A stretch of 64,000 bases of DNA. Source: a bacterium M00.F.Ca.ET.205.01.1.1 (GTDB taxonomy: Bacteria; Pseudomonadota; Alphaproteobacteria; Rhizobiales; Rhizobiaceae). The stretch spans positions 248,001 through 312,000 of the forward strand of contig SRUQ01000008.1 in assembly GCA_004791255.1 (NCBI GenBank), read 5' to 3'. Shown piece after piece: positions 10,500-19,607 of this stretch; position 1 is the stretch's first letter; the number at the start of each line of letters is the position of its first letter. The notes under the pieces were generated by a model. The model ran no database searches. It saw only the letters and a list, made by a program, of their open reading frames with translations, and was not told where the DNA came from. Made by a program: the position numbers and the translations under genes.

Positions 10500-11444
10500 T
10501 CAGAAGTAGCGACGGTGGGCGCGGCTTTCGGTGAGTTCGCGAACCGCCTCCCGGAATTCGCGCAGGCTGGCACGGATTTCATCGATCGGCGCCGGTTCGG
10601 CGCTCTCCTCGACCGGGGCGAAGGGATCAGTCCATGGCGCGGCGGCATGGGCGGGAGGCGGGGCAGATGCCGGCTGGTAAGGCATCTGCACGGCATAGGG
10701 CGAAATGACCTGCGCGTAGGGGTCCCTGGCCGGCGACTGCGCCTGCGGAAAGCTCAGCGGCTGCGCGTGGGGATAGGCTGGCGGGGCTGGGTATGTCGGT
10801 ATCACGGACGATGCCGATGGCTGGGCCATCGGCTGGGGATAGGCTGGCGGGGCTGGGTATGTCGGTATCACGGATGATGCCGATGGGTGCGCCATCGGCT
10901 GGAGATATCCGCCATCGGCACCCGGTAAGGGCGACCGCCCATGGTCCGGAGCCACCGGCGGCCGAGACTGGAAAACGGACCCGGAATGGCCGCCTGGAAA
11001 TATCGGTGCGTTCGGCGGAAGACCATTTTCGGTGACGGCGGGGGACGTGAACCCGTCAGAGAATCCATCACCGGAAAATGCATCATCGGCGGGCTTTCGC
11101 GCCAAGGACTTGCGCAGTCTCGACAGGAACCCTCGGACTGGCCCGGGGGCCTGGGCCGCCGGAACCTCGGCTTGTGTGGTATGGGGCTGGAATGCCGGCA
11201 GTGGCGGGGGCGCCGCCAAAGGCGAATGCGGCGGCGACGATGGGGGCGCCGGATTCGCCCGCGCCTCGCGCCGCGAACGGGCCAGCCTGTGGCGCATGGC
11301 GGCATCTTCGCGCCAGCCGTAGTCCGCCCGGTCGCCTATCGAAACCAGCGGTTCCTCGGCCTCGCCGCGCACGGCCTGGCCAAGCGCAAGCAAGGAACGC
11401 TCGCGCCTCCAATCCTCACGGTTTTCCCTGTCGACCATTGTCAT
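10500..11444 (-). CDS. Proline-rich hypothetical protein with tandem repeat
   Basis: A 314-residue, mostly disordered protein. The charged N-terminus (about 1-65) is followed by a long Pro/Ala/Ser-rich middle. A tandem duplication of 22 residues (consensus QPM-AxPSASSVIPTYPAPPAY) falls at roughly residues 181-224. A short helical C-terminal segment, IDEIRASLREFREAVRELTE, could form a coiled coil. No signal peptide or membrane segment is seen. The conserved helical tail on a disordered body resembles scaffold or cell-pole proteins, but no family was recognised. The start is one of two Met codons (MTMVDREN), with weak ribosome-binding support. Confidence 0.55.
   Translation of the reverse strand: MTMVDRENREDWRRERSLLALGQAVRGEAEEPLVSIGDRADYGWREDAAMRHRLARSRREARANPAPPSSPPHSPLAAPPPLPAFQPHTTQAEVPAAQAPGPVRGFLSRLRKSLARKPADDAFSGDGFSDGFTSPAVTENGLPPNAPIFPGGHSGSVFQSRPPVAPDHGRSPLPGADGGYLQPMAHPSASSVIPTYPAPPAYPQPMAQPSASSVIPTYPAPPAYPHAQPLSFPQAQSPARDPYAQVISPYAVQMPYQPASAPPPAHAAAPWTDPFAPVEESAEPAPIDEIRASLREFREAVRELTESRAHRRYF
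10771..10902. repeat. 66-bp in-frame tandem duplication (two copies)
   Basis: Two adjacent 66-base units, each starting GGATAGGCTGGCGGGGCTGG, differ at only a few positions. They encode two 22-residue Pro/Ser repeats of the proline-rich protein. The unit is a multiple of three, so length variation would keep the frame. Confidence 0.9.
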
Positions 11445-11650
11445 GGAGCTCTACGCTTGGCCGCTTGCCAGCGGCGGTCGGCCATTCATTAAGCTACGCT
11501 AAACAGGCATGGGAAACAAAAGGTTAATTTCTCGGAGCGACCCGTACCCTTTCCCCTCTGTTGCGCCTGGCCTGCCGCAGGGATCGCTGCGGCCGCTCGC
11601 GATGCACGCGCCAGCTCGATCCTGACAGGGGCTTCCCCGGCGGAGGCTGA

Positions 11651-11757
11651 GCGTCCACAGCGCCGCATCCTTTCGGACGCGCAAAGGGACGCTGTAGCAC
11701 TTTGATTTTGCGCATGATCCTTGCCGAAAATCGGTTCCGATTTTCGGGGTCATGCGC
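11651..11757. repeat. Composite palindromic intergenic repeat upstream of proC
   Basis: Two parts. GCGTCC (11651) pairs with GGACGC (to 11692) around an inner CCTTTCGG turn. A longer hairpin follows, with GCGCATGA (11710) pairing TCATGCGC (to 11757) and an inner perfect 11-bp stem CCGAAAATCGG/CCGATTTTCGG. The second module resembles a palindrome that I recognise as frequent in Rhizobiales genomes. It lies 31 bp before the proC start, so it may also affect proC transcription or mRNA. Confidence 0.65.
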
Positions 11758-11788
11758 TAAGGGAGGAGCCTGCTTTTGGAGGGCTCCA

Positions 11789-12604
11789 ATGACGATCAGG
11801 CTTGTTCTCGCCGGCTGCGGCAATATGGGTTACGCCATGCTCTCGGGCTGGCTGAAATCCGGCAAGCTTGCACCGTCTGCGGTGTTCGTGGTCGAACCCA
11901 ATGCGGAGCTGCGCAATCGCGCGGCGACGCTGGGCTGCGGCACGGCGGCGGATGCCGGCGCCATTCCGGCCGATGCGGTGCCCGATCTGGTCGTCATCGC
12001 AGTGAAGCCGCAGGTGATCCGCGACGTCACCGCCGCCTACAAGCGCTTCGGCAACGGCCGCACGACCTTCGTCAGCATTGCTGCGGGAACGCCGGCCGCC
12101 ACCTTCGAGGAGATCCTCGGCATCCGCGCGCCTGTCGTGCGCTGCATGCCCAACACGCCAGCCGCCATCGGCAAGGGCATGATGGTGGTGTTTTCGAACA
12201 GGCTGGTTTCCGATGACGCCAAGCGTTTCGTCGCCGATCTTCTGTCGGCGAGCGGCGAAGTGTCCACCATCGACGACGAGGGCCTGATGGACGCCGTCAC
12301 CGCCGTTTCGGGATCGGGTCCGGCCTATGTCTTCCATTTCATCGAAGCGCTGACCGTCGCCGCGGAAAAGGCCGGGCTGCCGGCGGCGACCGCCAAGCTG
12401 CTTGCCATGCAGACCGTCTATGGCGCCGCCTCGCTTGCCGCCGAAAGCCATGAGGAGCCGGGCGTGCTGCGCCAGCAGGTAACCAGCCCCAACGGCACCA
12501 CGGCAGCAGCACTTGGCGTATTGATGGGCGAGGACCGGCTGACCAATCTGCTCACGCAGGCGGTGGAAGCGGCGCGGCTCCGATCGATCGAGCTGGGGAA
12601 GTAA
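11789..12604 (+). CDS. proC: Pyrroline-5-carboxylate reductase
   Basis: Reduces 1-pyrroline-5-carboxylate to L-proline with NAD(P)H, the last step of proline synthesis; cytoplasmic decamer-type enzyme. At 271 residues it shows the Rossmann start VLAGCGNMGYAMLSGW, RCMPNTPAAIGKG in the middle, SGPAYVFHFIEAL, and the family signature LRQQVTSPNGTTAAAL. ATG 11789 is preceded by GGAGGG at good spacing. Its stop is 3 bp from the stop of the converging gene at 12608. Confidence 0.96.
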   Translation: MTIRLVLAGCGNMGYAMLSGWLKSGKLAPSAVFVVEPNAELRNRAATLGCGTAADAGAIPADAVPDLVVIAVKPQVIRDVTAAYKRFGNGRTTFVSIAAGTPAATFEEILGIRAPVVRCMPNTPAAIGKGMMVVFSNRLVSDDAKRFVADLLSASGEVSTIDDEGLMDAVTAVSGSGPAYVFHFIEALTVAAEKAGLPAATAKLLAMQTVYGAASLAAESHEEPGVLRQQVTSPNGTTAAALGVLMGEDRLTNLLTQAVEAARLRSIELGK

Positions 12605-12607
12605 GCC

Positions 12608-13924
12608 TCAGCCTCTCCCGTACAGCATCTCGTCCTGCAGCCGGCGCAGGGCGAACAGCCTCGTCGTCTGGTCGGGCGCCGCGTTGTCGGCGGTCAGCAA
12701 TTCGCCTTTCCTGACCGGTTTCAGCACCTTGCCGTCCTCGAGCAGGCCCACCGGCACGGCGCGCTGGGCGCGGGCTTCGCCGACGGTCATGGTCCAAGAG
12801 CGGTAGCAGGTCTCGCCGATCGCATCGAAAGTCTCGCCGGCGGCGAGATCGCGCTTGGCGACGGCGCAGACCTCGGCCACCGGGCGCGACAGCGGCACCA
12901 TATCGGGCTTGCCGAAGAGAGCGATGCGGGCGGCGGTCAGCGGCACTTCCAGCGATGTCAGATGATAAGGCCGGAACAGGCTGTAATAGGGGCCGTGACC
13001 GATATGCAGATCGTCCATGCGCTCGATGATGCGCGGATGAGTTGCCTCGACGATGACGAAGACGCCGGGCGCGACGCCCTTGCCGATCGTGTAGTCGACG
13101 ACGCCCTTCTTCAACAAAAGGCCGCCATCCTCGCGCGGGATCAACACCTTGGCGAGGTCGTCGCGATCGGCCTTGGGGCCATGCATGCCGGGCACGTCGG
13201 GCACCAGCCCGGTGGCGTTGGCGATGGCGCACATCTCGACCATGGTCTTGGAGCCGTCGACGAACTCGACCAGCATGCGCGGGTTCATGTTGCGGCGGAT
13301 CGCTTCCTCGCGATAGTCGTCGGGCACGGCGTTGTGGTTGAGCGGGTTGTTCTTGCCCTTGCCGGCCGAAACGATGGTCAGGCCAAGCGCCGACGCGAAC
13401 TCGATCAATTCCATGCAGCTCGACGGTTCGTCGCCGGCGCCGACCGAATAGACGACGCCGAGCCGGTCGGCCTGCTGCTTGAGATAGCAGCCGATGGTGA
13501 CGTCGGCCTCGACATTCATCATCACCAGGTGCTTGCCGTGCTCCATGGCTTTCAGGTCGAAATCGGCGGCGACGCCGGGCTTGCCGGTGGCGTCGATGAC
13601 GACGTCAATCAGCGGGTTGGTGACCAGCATCTCGTTGGAGGTGATGGCGATCCTGCCGCTTTCGATGGCGCCGGTGACCTTCGACGCGGTCTCGGCCTCG
13701 GCCGCCATCGCTTCATCGCCATAGGCGATGCGGATGGCATCGCGCGCGGTGTGTGGGCGGCGCGTCGAAACGGCACAGACCGAAATGCCGGGCATCAGCA
13801 TGCCTTGCGTGACGAGATCAGTGCCCATCTCCCCAGAACCGATGACGCCGATGCGCACAGGACGGCCCTCGGCGGCACGCCTGGCGAGATCGCGGGCAAG
13901 CCCGGTCAAGGCGACATTGATCAT
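12608..13924 (-). CDS. Homoserine-dehydrogenase-like NAD(P) oxidoreductase with SAF domain
   Basis: A 438-residue protein. The N-terminal Rossmann domain (RIGVIGSGEMGTDL at about residues 23-36) and the following region (VVIDATGKPGVAADF) resemble NAD-binding homoserine dehydrogenase. The C-terminal ~75 residues (LAAGETFDAIGE through RKGELLTADNA) look like an SAF domain, the beta-clip fold of sialate synthase and altronate dehydratase. Proteins of this architecture are found in sugar-acid and branched-sugar catabolism, but the substrate cannot be read. Start taken at ATG 13924; an in-frame GTG at 13939 is an alternative. It converges with proC. Confidence 0.7.
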   Translation of the reverse strand: MINVALTGLARDLARRAAEGRPVRIGVIGSGEMGTDLVTQGMLMPGISVCAVSTRRPHTARDAIRIAYGDEAMAAEAETASKVTGAIESGRIAITSNEMLVTNPLIDVVIDATGKPGVAADFDLKAMEHGKHLVMMNVEADVTIGCYLKQQADRLGVVYSVGAGDEPSSCMELIEFASALGLTIVSAGKGKNNPLNHNAVPDDYREEAIRRNMNPRMLVEFVDGSKTMVEMCAIANATGLVPDVPGMHGPKADRDDLAKVLIPREDGGLLLKKGVVDYTIGKGVAPGVFVIVEATHPRIIERMDDLHIGHGPYYSLFRPYHLTSLEVPLTAARIALFGKPDMVPLSRPVAEVCAVAKRDLAAGETFDAIGETCYRSWTMTVGEARAQRAVPVGLLEDGKVLKPVRKGELLTADNAAPDQTTRLFALRRLQDEMLYGRG

Positions 13925-14033
13925 GCAGGAAATATCCACAGCTTCTTGATTTGGGCCGCATTAGCAGGGAACGGGCGCAGATGCCACGCCGTTCGCAGCG
14001 CTTGGGTCATGCCTGTATCCCTTCGGGCGGGGT

Positions 14034-15425
14034 TCAAACCACCCTGACGTAGCTCGTCATTCCCGATTTCTGGTGCTCGATGATATGGCAATGCAGCAGC
14101 CAGTCGCCGGGATTGTCGGCGACGAAGCCGAGGCTCACCTTCTCGTTGGGCTGGATAAGGTAGGTGTCCGAAATCAGCGGCTGAACCTGGCGCGTCGACG
14201 ACGACAGCACCTTGAAGCTCATGCCGTGCAAATGCATTGGATGCGGCTGTGGCGTCAGGTTCTCCATGTCGATGACATAGCTCTTGCCGAGCTTCAATTC
14301 GGCCAGCGGCGCGGTTGGGTCCGGCGTGTCGCCCGGCCACGGCACCTTGTTGATGGCCCAGAAACTGTAGCCGAGCGAACCGCAGATGCCGTCACTCGGG
14401 ATGTTTTCCGCCGTGGCGCTGAGCGCCAGTGAAATGTGCGCAGCCGTGGACAGATCGACCTCGGAGACCGCATTGGCCTCCAGCGGGGCGACATCGCGCA
14501 TGTGGCGCTTCAGCGACGTTCCCGTCGCCCGCAGCGTCGCCAGGATTTTGGGCTTGGTGCCCCTGACGTCGCGCAGGCTGACGATGGCGCCCTCGTCGTC
14601 GGGCATGCGGATGGCGAGTTCCATGCGCTGTCCCGGCCCAAGCAGCAAGGCATCGGGTGCAAACCGTTGCGGCACCGGATTGCCGTCGAGCGCGATGACA
14701 TCAGCCTCGGCGCCGTCGACGCGAAAGGCATAGATGCGGGTCACATCCGTGATCGCCACACGCAGACGCACCAGCCCGCCGGCCGGCGCGTCATATTGCG
14801 GCTGATCGAGCCAGTTGGCGGTGCGCACGGTACCGTAGGTGCCGGTTCTCGCGGCATCGCGCGGCCGGAACTGTTCGATGAACTGGGCATCGTCGCCGAG
14901 GCGCCAGTCGCGCAGATTGAGAACCACTTCGGCATCGAATTTGGGATCGCTGGGATTTTCGACCACGATAGCGCCGGTCAGGCCGTGGCCCATCTGCTCC
15001 AGAGTGTTGCAGTGCGGGTGGTACCAGAAGGTACCGGCATCGGGCGGGGTGAAGGCGTAGTCGAAATGGTCGCCTGTATAGACATAGGGCTGGACCAGGA
15101 ACGGCACGCCGTCCATCTTGTTGGGAACACGAATGCCGTGCCAGTGGATCGTCGTCGGGTCGTCGATGGCGTTGACCAGGCGCGCCGCAAAGGGTTCACC
15201 CTTTTTCATCCTGAGCACCGGCGGCATTCCGGCATTGCCATAGGTCAGCACATCCCTGGTCTGGCCGCCATCCATCAGCTTGGCCTGGATTTTCGCCGTC
15301 TGCAGCACCACCGGCTCCGGCGTGGCGGCCCTGCTGCCAAGCTTGCCAAGGGCCGACAGCCCAACCCCACCCGCGCCTGCAGCCACGGTCGCTTTCAAAA
15401 ACCCGCGGCGGGTGAGTACGGTCAT
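14034..15425 (-). CDS. Tat-exported multicopper oxidase
   Basis: A 463-residue three-cupredoxin oxidase. The N-terminus TRRGFLKATVAAGAGG is a twin-arginine signal, so the folded copper enzyme is exported to the periplasm. All four copper-binding clusters are present: HWHGIRVPNK, WYHPHCNTLEQMGHG, HPMHLHG and LLHCHIIEHQKSGM, which holds the type 1 Cys. Family members oxidise phenolics, Cu(I) or other metals with reduction of O2 to water; some serve in cell division (SufI-like), but here all copper ligands are intact. No copper-resistance gene is adjacent, so the physiological substrate is open. Confidence 0.92.
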   Translation of the reverse strand: MTVLTRRGFLKATVAAGAGGVGLSALGKLGSRAATPEPVVLQTAKIQAKLMDGGQTRDVLTYGNAGMPPVLRMKKGEPFAARLVNAIDDPTTIHWHGIRVPNKMDGVPFLVQPYVYTGDHFDYAFTPPDAGTFWYHPHCNTLEQMGHGLTGAIVVENPSDPKFDAEVVLNLRDWRLGDDAQFIEQFRPRDAARTGTYGTVRTANWLDQPQYDAPAGGLVRLRVAITDVTRIYAFRVDGAEADVIALDGNPVPQRFAPDALLLGPGQRMELAIRMPDDEGAIVSLRDVRGTKPKILATLRATGTSLKRHMRDVAPLEANAVSEVDLSTAAHISLALSATAENIPSDGICGSLGYSFWAINKVPWPGDTPDPTAPLAELKLGKSYVIDMENLTPQPHPMHLHGMSFKVLSSSTRQVQPLISDTYLIQPNEKVSLGFVADNPGDWLLHCHIIEHQKSGMTSYVRVV

Positions 15426-15520
15426 TCAGCGCTCCAACGGCTAGACGGTGCCGCAATCTATCGCCGCCTTGGATCACAGGCGAGCCATCAGCGCAAATGC
15501 CGATGTTGGCATCTCGTTTG

Positions 15521-18500
15521 TCAGTCGAGCTTGGCCAGCAAGGCCTGCGCCTCGGCGAGGTTCTTTTCGGAACCGGCGGTGAGGTCGTCCATCTTGCGCT
15601 CGCGGAAGATGACCAGCGCATCCTGGCAGGCGGCGATCGCTTCCTCGGCCAGCGCCTTCTCCTTGCGGGCAGCACCCAGATCGGTCAGCACGTCGCACAG
15701 GCTGTCCTCGGTAAAGGCGATGCCCGGCACAGAATTGATCTTCTTCTGCACGGCGACCGCCTCGCGCAGGATCGGCACCGCCTCCTCGAAACGGGCGACG
15801 TTGTTTTCGGCGCGGCCGGCCAGCGTCAGGTTGTAGCCGATCTCGTTCTGCAGATTGGCCCACCGGTCGGGGTCGCGGTCGCGGCCGACCTGGTCGGCGA
15901 GCCCCCGGTTGACGGCGATCGCCTCGACGAACACGGCGGCGGAAGGTTCTTTCCCGCCGATCATGCCGAGCACATTGGCCAGGCTTGCCTGCGTGGTCGC
16001 CCAGCGTTCAGGGTCCCGGTCACGCGTGCGCGTGGCCTGGATAGTGCGGTAGATGCCGGCCGAACGTTTAAGCAAGGCGACATCGTTGCGCCAATAGCCC
16101 AGTGTGGACAGCGCGCTCGCCAGATTGGCCTGGTTGCGCAGCCAGCCGCCATTGTCCCGGTCAGGGGTGATGATGGTGAGCGCCGACTCATAAGCCTGCA
16201 CGGACTTCGCCATAGCCTCCGGGTCCGAGGCGGCGTTGGCCTGCATCATCCGCGCATTGCCGAGGTCGCCCTGGATGGACGCCCAGCGTGTGCGGTCCGG
16301 CTGCGTGGCGTAGAAGGCAAGCGCTGCCTCATGCACCGTCGCCGCCTTCTGGTAGAGCGAGGGATCGTTGCTCGAGCCGGCAAGGTAGTAATAGGCGTTG
16401 CCGAGATCGCCCTGAAGCTGGGCGCGATCCGCCGGGGCCGTGGCCGGGTCGTAGGCCGGCAAGGCCGCTTCCAGCGCTGTCACCGACTGGGCGAAATCGG
16501 CGCCGTCCTGCATCCGGTCGCCCAGAAGCAGCAGCGCGAAGCCGAGCCCCCATTGCGTCGCCGCCCGAGCTTCCGGATCACTGTCTGACGTCTGCACTTC
16601 CAGCGCCGCGCGGTAGGCGGCTACTGAGCGTTGCAGCGCTTCGGTCGAGCCATCCGCCGAATTGCCGAGCATCGAAAGTGCGGCGCCAAGCCGGTACTGC
16701 GTCTTCGCCCAATCCTTCGAAGCGTTTGCCTTGGTCCGCACGGTGAGAGCGGCATCATAGGCGGCTATTGCCTGTTCGAGGATCGCCTTGTCGCCGGTGC
16801 GGTCGCCCCAGGTGGACAGCGTACTGCCAAGGCTATGCTGGATCGAAGCGAATTCCGTCGGCGCGGCGGTGGCGGTGTAGACTTCCGAGGCACTGCGATA
16901 GGCCGCCGCCGACTGCTGGAGATAGTCGATGCCGGCGTCCCGCTCGCCAAGCGTCGCATAGACCGAGCCGAGATTCTGCTTGAGCGAGGCCCAGTCGAGC
17001 GGCAGTTTTTCATGCGGGTATTCGGAAAGTGCTGCCTGATAGGCCGTTGCGGCCTGCAGCAGCAAATCCTTGTCGTCCTGCTTGTCGCCGAGACGCTGCA
17101 AGGCGTTGCCGAGCGTCAGTTGTCCGTTGGCCCAGCTCGCTGCCGCGTGCTCACGGGTCCAGATGGTGAGTGCCGCCTCCGCCGCTTGCCGTGCACGCTG
17201 CAGGGTTGGGATGTCGCCGTCGATCTCGCCGATCGTCTCCAGCGCCGAGCTCATATTGTTCTCGATGGTCGCCCATTGCGCCGGCGCGCGTTCCCTCGTC
17301 ATTTCCTCGAGCGCCGCCTCGTAAGCCGCGACCGATTGCTCCAGCGTCGCCACATCCTTTTCGCGCGCGCCGAGGCGAAACAGGGCGGCCCCGAGATTGA
17401 CCTGGCTCAACGCCCAGTCGAGCGGCACGCGCTCGCGGCTGTATTCAGTCAACGCGGCGCGATGCGCCTCGATGGTGGCTTTGAAGCTCTCGCTGCCGGT
17501 TTCGCGTTCGCCGCGTTCCGACAGCACGATGCCGAGATTGTTCTCGGTCGCCGCCCATTCGAGCGGCACCTTCTTCGAGCTCTGGACCTCGAGCGCCGCG
17601 CGAAATGTGGCGACAGCCTTGTCGAGCAGCGCCGTGCCATTCTCGCGCTGGCCAAGCCGCCAATAGACGGTGCCGAGATTGCCCGATGTGGACGCCCAGT
17701 CATTGGGATAGGCCTCGCGTGTGTAGACAGTCAGCGCCTGTTCGAAGGCGGCGGCCGCCTTGTCGAGGTCGTCGCGGCCGGCCTCGCGCTCGCCCAGCGT
17801 CGAGAGCGTGGTGGCGAGGTTGTTCTGGGTGGCCGCCCATTGCCGCGGCGTCTTTTCGCGCGACACGTAGGTCAGGCTCTTTCCGTAGGCCGTGACCGCC
17901 TGCAGCAGGAAGGCGTTGTCGCCGGAGAACGCGCCCTGGTTGGAAAGCGCTTCGGATTCCGCGCTCTTGTAGTACCAGGCGTCCTCGTCGCTCCATTTTT
18001 CGGCCTCGTCAAAGGCCTTGGCGTAATCCTGTGCGGCCTTCAGGTAATCGAACGACAGCTCATAGGTTTTCGCGCTGCTGGCAAAAACCGATGCGAATTC
18101 CAGCCGGCGCGCCTTGAGGTCGGCTTCGGCCTTGTCGACCGTATTGGACAATTCGCCCACGCGGGCCTTGGCCTGTTCGTGGAATTTCTTGGCGGCGTCC
18201 AGCGCGCCCTCCTGCACCGCCTGGTCGGCCAGTTTCGACAGTCTGGTTATCTCGGGGTCCTGACTCTTCAACGTCACCTGTTCGGCCAGCACCTGCTTCA
18301 ACCGCTCGGTCTGGCCGCGCAGCAATTTGTCGAGTTCGGCTGGGTCCTTAGGCGTCTCGGCGCCAAGTGTCTTCAGCATGGCGTAGAGCGCGTCCATCGG
18401 CACGCCGCCATCATGCGAGATGCTCTCGATCTGGCGGCGTGCCGGGTCCGGCAAGGCCGAGATGGTGAGCAGCAACCGGCGGCGCTCGGTGAGGATTTCA

Positions 18501-19399
18501 CCCTCCTCGCCCTTTGGCGCTTCGGCAGGGGTGCCGAAATAGAGCAGCCGGCGCAGGCTTTCGTTGACCCATGGCCGCTGCCGGCCGTTGGTCTTGAGAT
18601 AGACCTCCTCGCCGACCATGCGCAGCACGGTGCCGAATTCCTCGCCGCCCATCGTGTCGATATGGCGCAGGATGGCCGCCGCATAGGGGCTATTGCCGTC
18701 GGCCGGGCCGTCGAGTGCCACCTTGCCGGGCTCGGCGGCGAAGCCGATCACCTGGCCGAGGCTGTCGTCGGCCGAGCCGTTGGCTGGCGCATTGCCCTTC
18801 AGCGCGACAACGCCGCGCGTTTCGCCAAGACCGCCTGCGCCGATCGGCTTGCCGTCGTCGCCTGGCGTCAGCTTCAGCAGCGTGCCCGGCGGGAACGGAT
18901 CGTTGCGGCAGGCGTCGAGCAGCACGATGGTGACCGGCACCTTCGCCTTGAGCTCGGCCACGATCGACGACAACGGCACCAGCTTCTCGCCGGCATCGTC
19001 GAGTGCCGAAATGTCGGCATCCACGGGGACCAAAAAGTTCTCGCCGCCGGCCTCGATGCCATGGCCGGAATAGTAGATGACGGCGACATCGGCGCCCTCG
19101 GCATCGTCGACGAAGCTTTCGAGATCGCGCTTCAGCTTGCGTGCGTCGCGGTTGGTGGCGACATCGGTCTCGAAGCCGAGCTTGCCGAACATCTCTTCGA
19201 CGGCGCGGGCGTCGTTTTCGGGATTGGACAATTTGCCGACATGCTTGTAGTCGGACTGGCCGATGATCAGCGCCACACCTTTCAGCGCCTTTGGTTCTTC
19301 CGCCAGCGCCGGAACCAGCGCGCAAAGACACAGCAGCAGCGCTACGGCAAGCGCCACGCCCATGCGCACAGTTTCGACCGCTACCCGCTCAAACCGCAT
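15521..19399 (-). CDS. Secreted caspase-fold peptidase with about 15 TPR-like repeats
   Basis: A very large protein of 1292 residues. A signal peptide (cleavage near ALA, residue 33) is followed by a C14 caspase/metacaspase domain with the His-Cys dyad H113 in YYSGHGIE and C164 in LLDACRND. A predicted helical linker covers about residues 300-480. About fifteen degenerate TPR-like units of some 50 residues then run almost to the C-terminus, each carrying a variant of xWAxxQxNLG.xLxxLG. Caspase-TPR proteins in bacteria are poorly characterised; roles in signalling, envelope stress or programmed death are proposed for relatives. The export signal places this one outside the cytoplasm. Start at ATG 19399 after AGGGG; TTG 19420 is possible. 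No neighbour suggests a partner. Confidence 0.85.
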   Translation of the reverse strand: MRFERVAVETVRMGVALAVALLLCLCALVPALAEEPKALKGVALIIGQSDYKHVGKLSNPENDARAVEEMFGKLGFETDVATNRDARKLKRDLESFVDDAEGADVAVIYYSGHGIEAGGENFLVPVDADISALDDAGEKLVPLSSIVAELKAKVPVTIVLLDACRNDPFPPGTLLKLTPGDDGKPIGAGGLGETRGVVALKGNAPANGSADDSLGQVIGFAAEPGKVALDGPADGNSPYAAAILRHIDTMGGEEFGTVLRMVGEEVYLKTNGRQRPWVNESLRRLLYFGTPAEAPKGEEGEILTERRRLLLTISALPDPARRQIESISHDGGVPMDALYAMLKTLGAETPKDPAELDKLLRGQTERLKQVLAEQVTLKSQDPEITRLSKLADQAVQEGALDAAKKFHEQAKARVGELSNTVDKAEADLKARRLEFASVFASSAKTYELSFDYLKAAQDYAKAFDEAEKWSDEDAWYYKSAESEALSNQGAFSGDNAFLLQAVTAYGKSLTYVSREKTPRQWAATQNNLATTLSTLGEREAGRDDLDKAAAAFEQALTVYTREAYPNDWASTSGNLGTVYWRLGQRENGTALLDKAVATFRAALEVQSSKKVPLEWAATENNLGIVLSERGERETGSESFKATIEAHRAALTEYSRERVPLDWALSQVNLGAALFRLGAREKDVATLEQSVAAYEAALEEMTRERAPAQWATIENNMSSALETIGEIDGDIPTLQRARQAAEAALTIWTREHAAASWANGQLTLGNALQRLGDKQDDKDLLLQAATAYQAALSEYPHEKLPLDWASLKQNLGSVYATLGERDAGIDYLQQSAAAYRSASEVYTATAAPTEFASIQHSLGSTLSTWGDRTGDKAILEQAIAAYDAALTVRTKANASKDWAKTQYRLGAALSMLGNSADGSTEALQRSVAAYRAALEVQTSDSDPEARAATQWGLGFALLLLGDRMQDGADFAQSVTALEAALPAYDPATAPADRAQLQGDLGNAYYYLAGSSNDPSLYQKAATVHEAALAFYATQPDRTRWASIQGDLGNARMMQANAASDPEAMAKSVQAYESALTIITPDRDNGGWLRNQANLASALSTLGYWRNDVALLKRSAGIYRTIQATRTRDRDPERWATTQASLANVLGMIGGKEPSAAVFVEAIAVNRGLADQVGRDRDPDRWANLQNEIGYNLTLAGRAENNVARFEEAVPILREAVAVQKKINSVPGIAFTEDSLCDVLTDLGAARKEKALAEEAIAACQDALVIFRERKMDDLTAGSEKNLAEAQALLAKLD

Positions 19400-19607
19400 C
19401 GCCCACCCCTGAACCCGCAAGATGCGATCTCTCCCGAAGAGATGGCATCATGATGACCGGCAGATGGCAAGTCCGGGCAGAACTGGTGTTCTTGCAGGGA
19501 CCGGCCCGCAGATGCCGGCTGGCTTTCGCGCCGCGAGCGGATAGTCTTGCGCAAAGAGGCTATCACCAGGCGCGCTGGTTCGGTGCAATGTGTTTCGGGG
19601 AATTGCG

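Noticed and set aside
16631..19453. A 940-residue plus-strand open frame opposite the caspase/TPR gene
   Set aside because: It mirrors the repeat structure of the real gene and has no recognisable domain or ribosome binding site.
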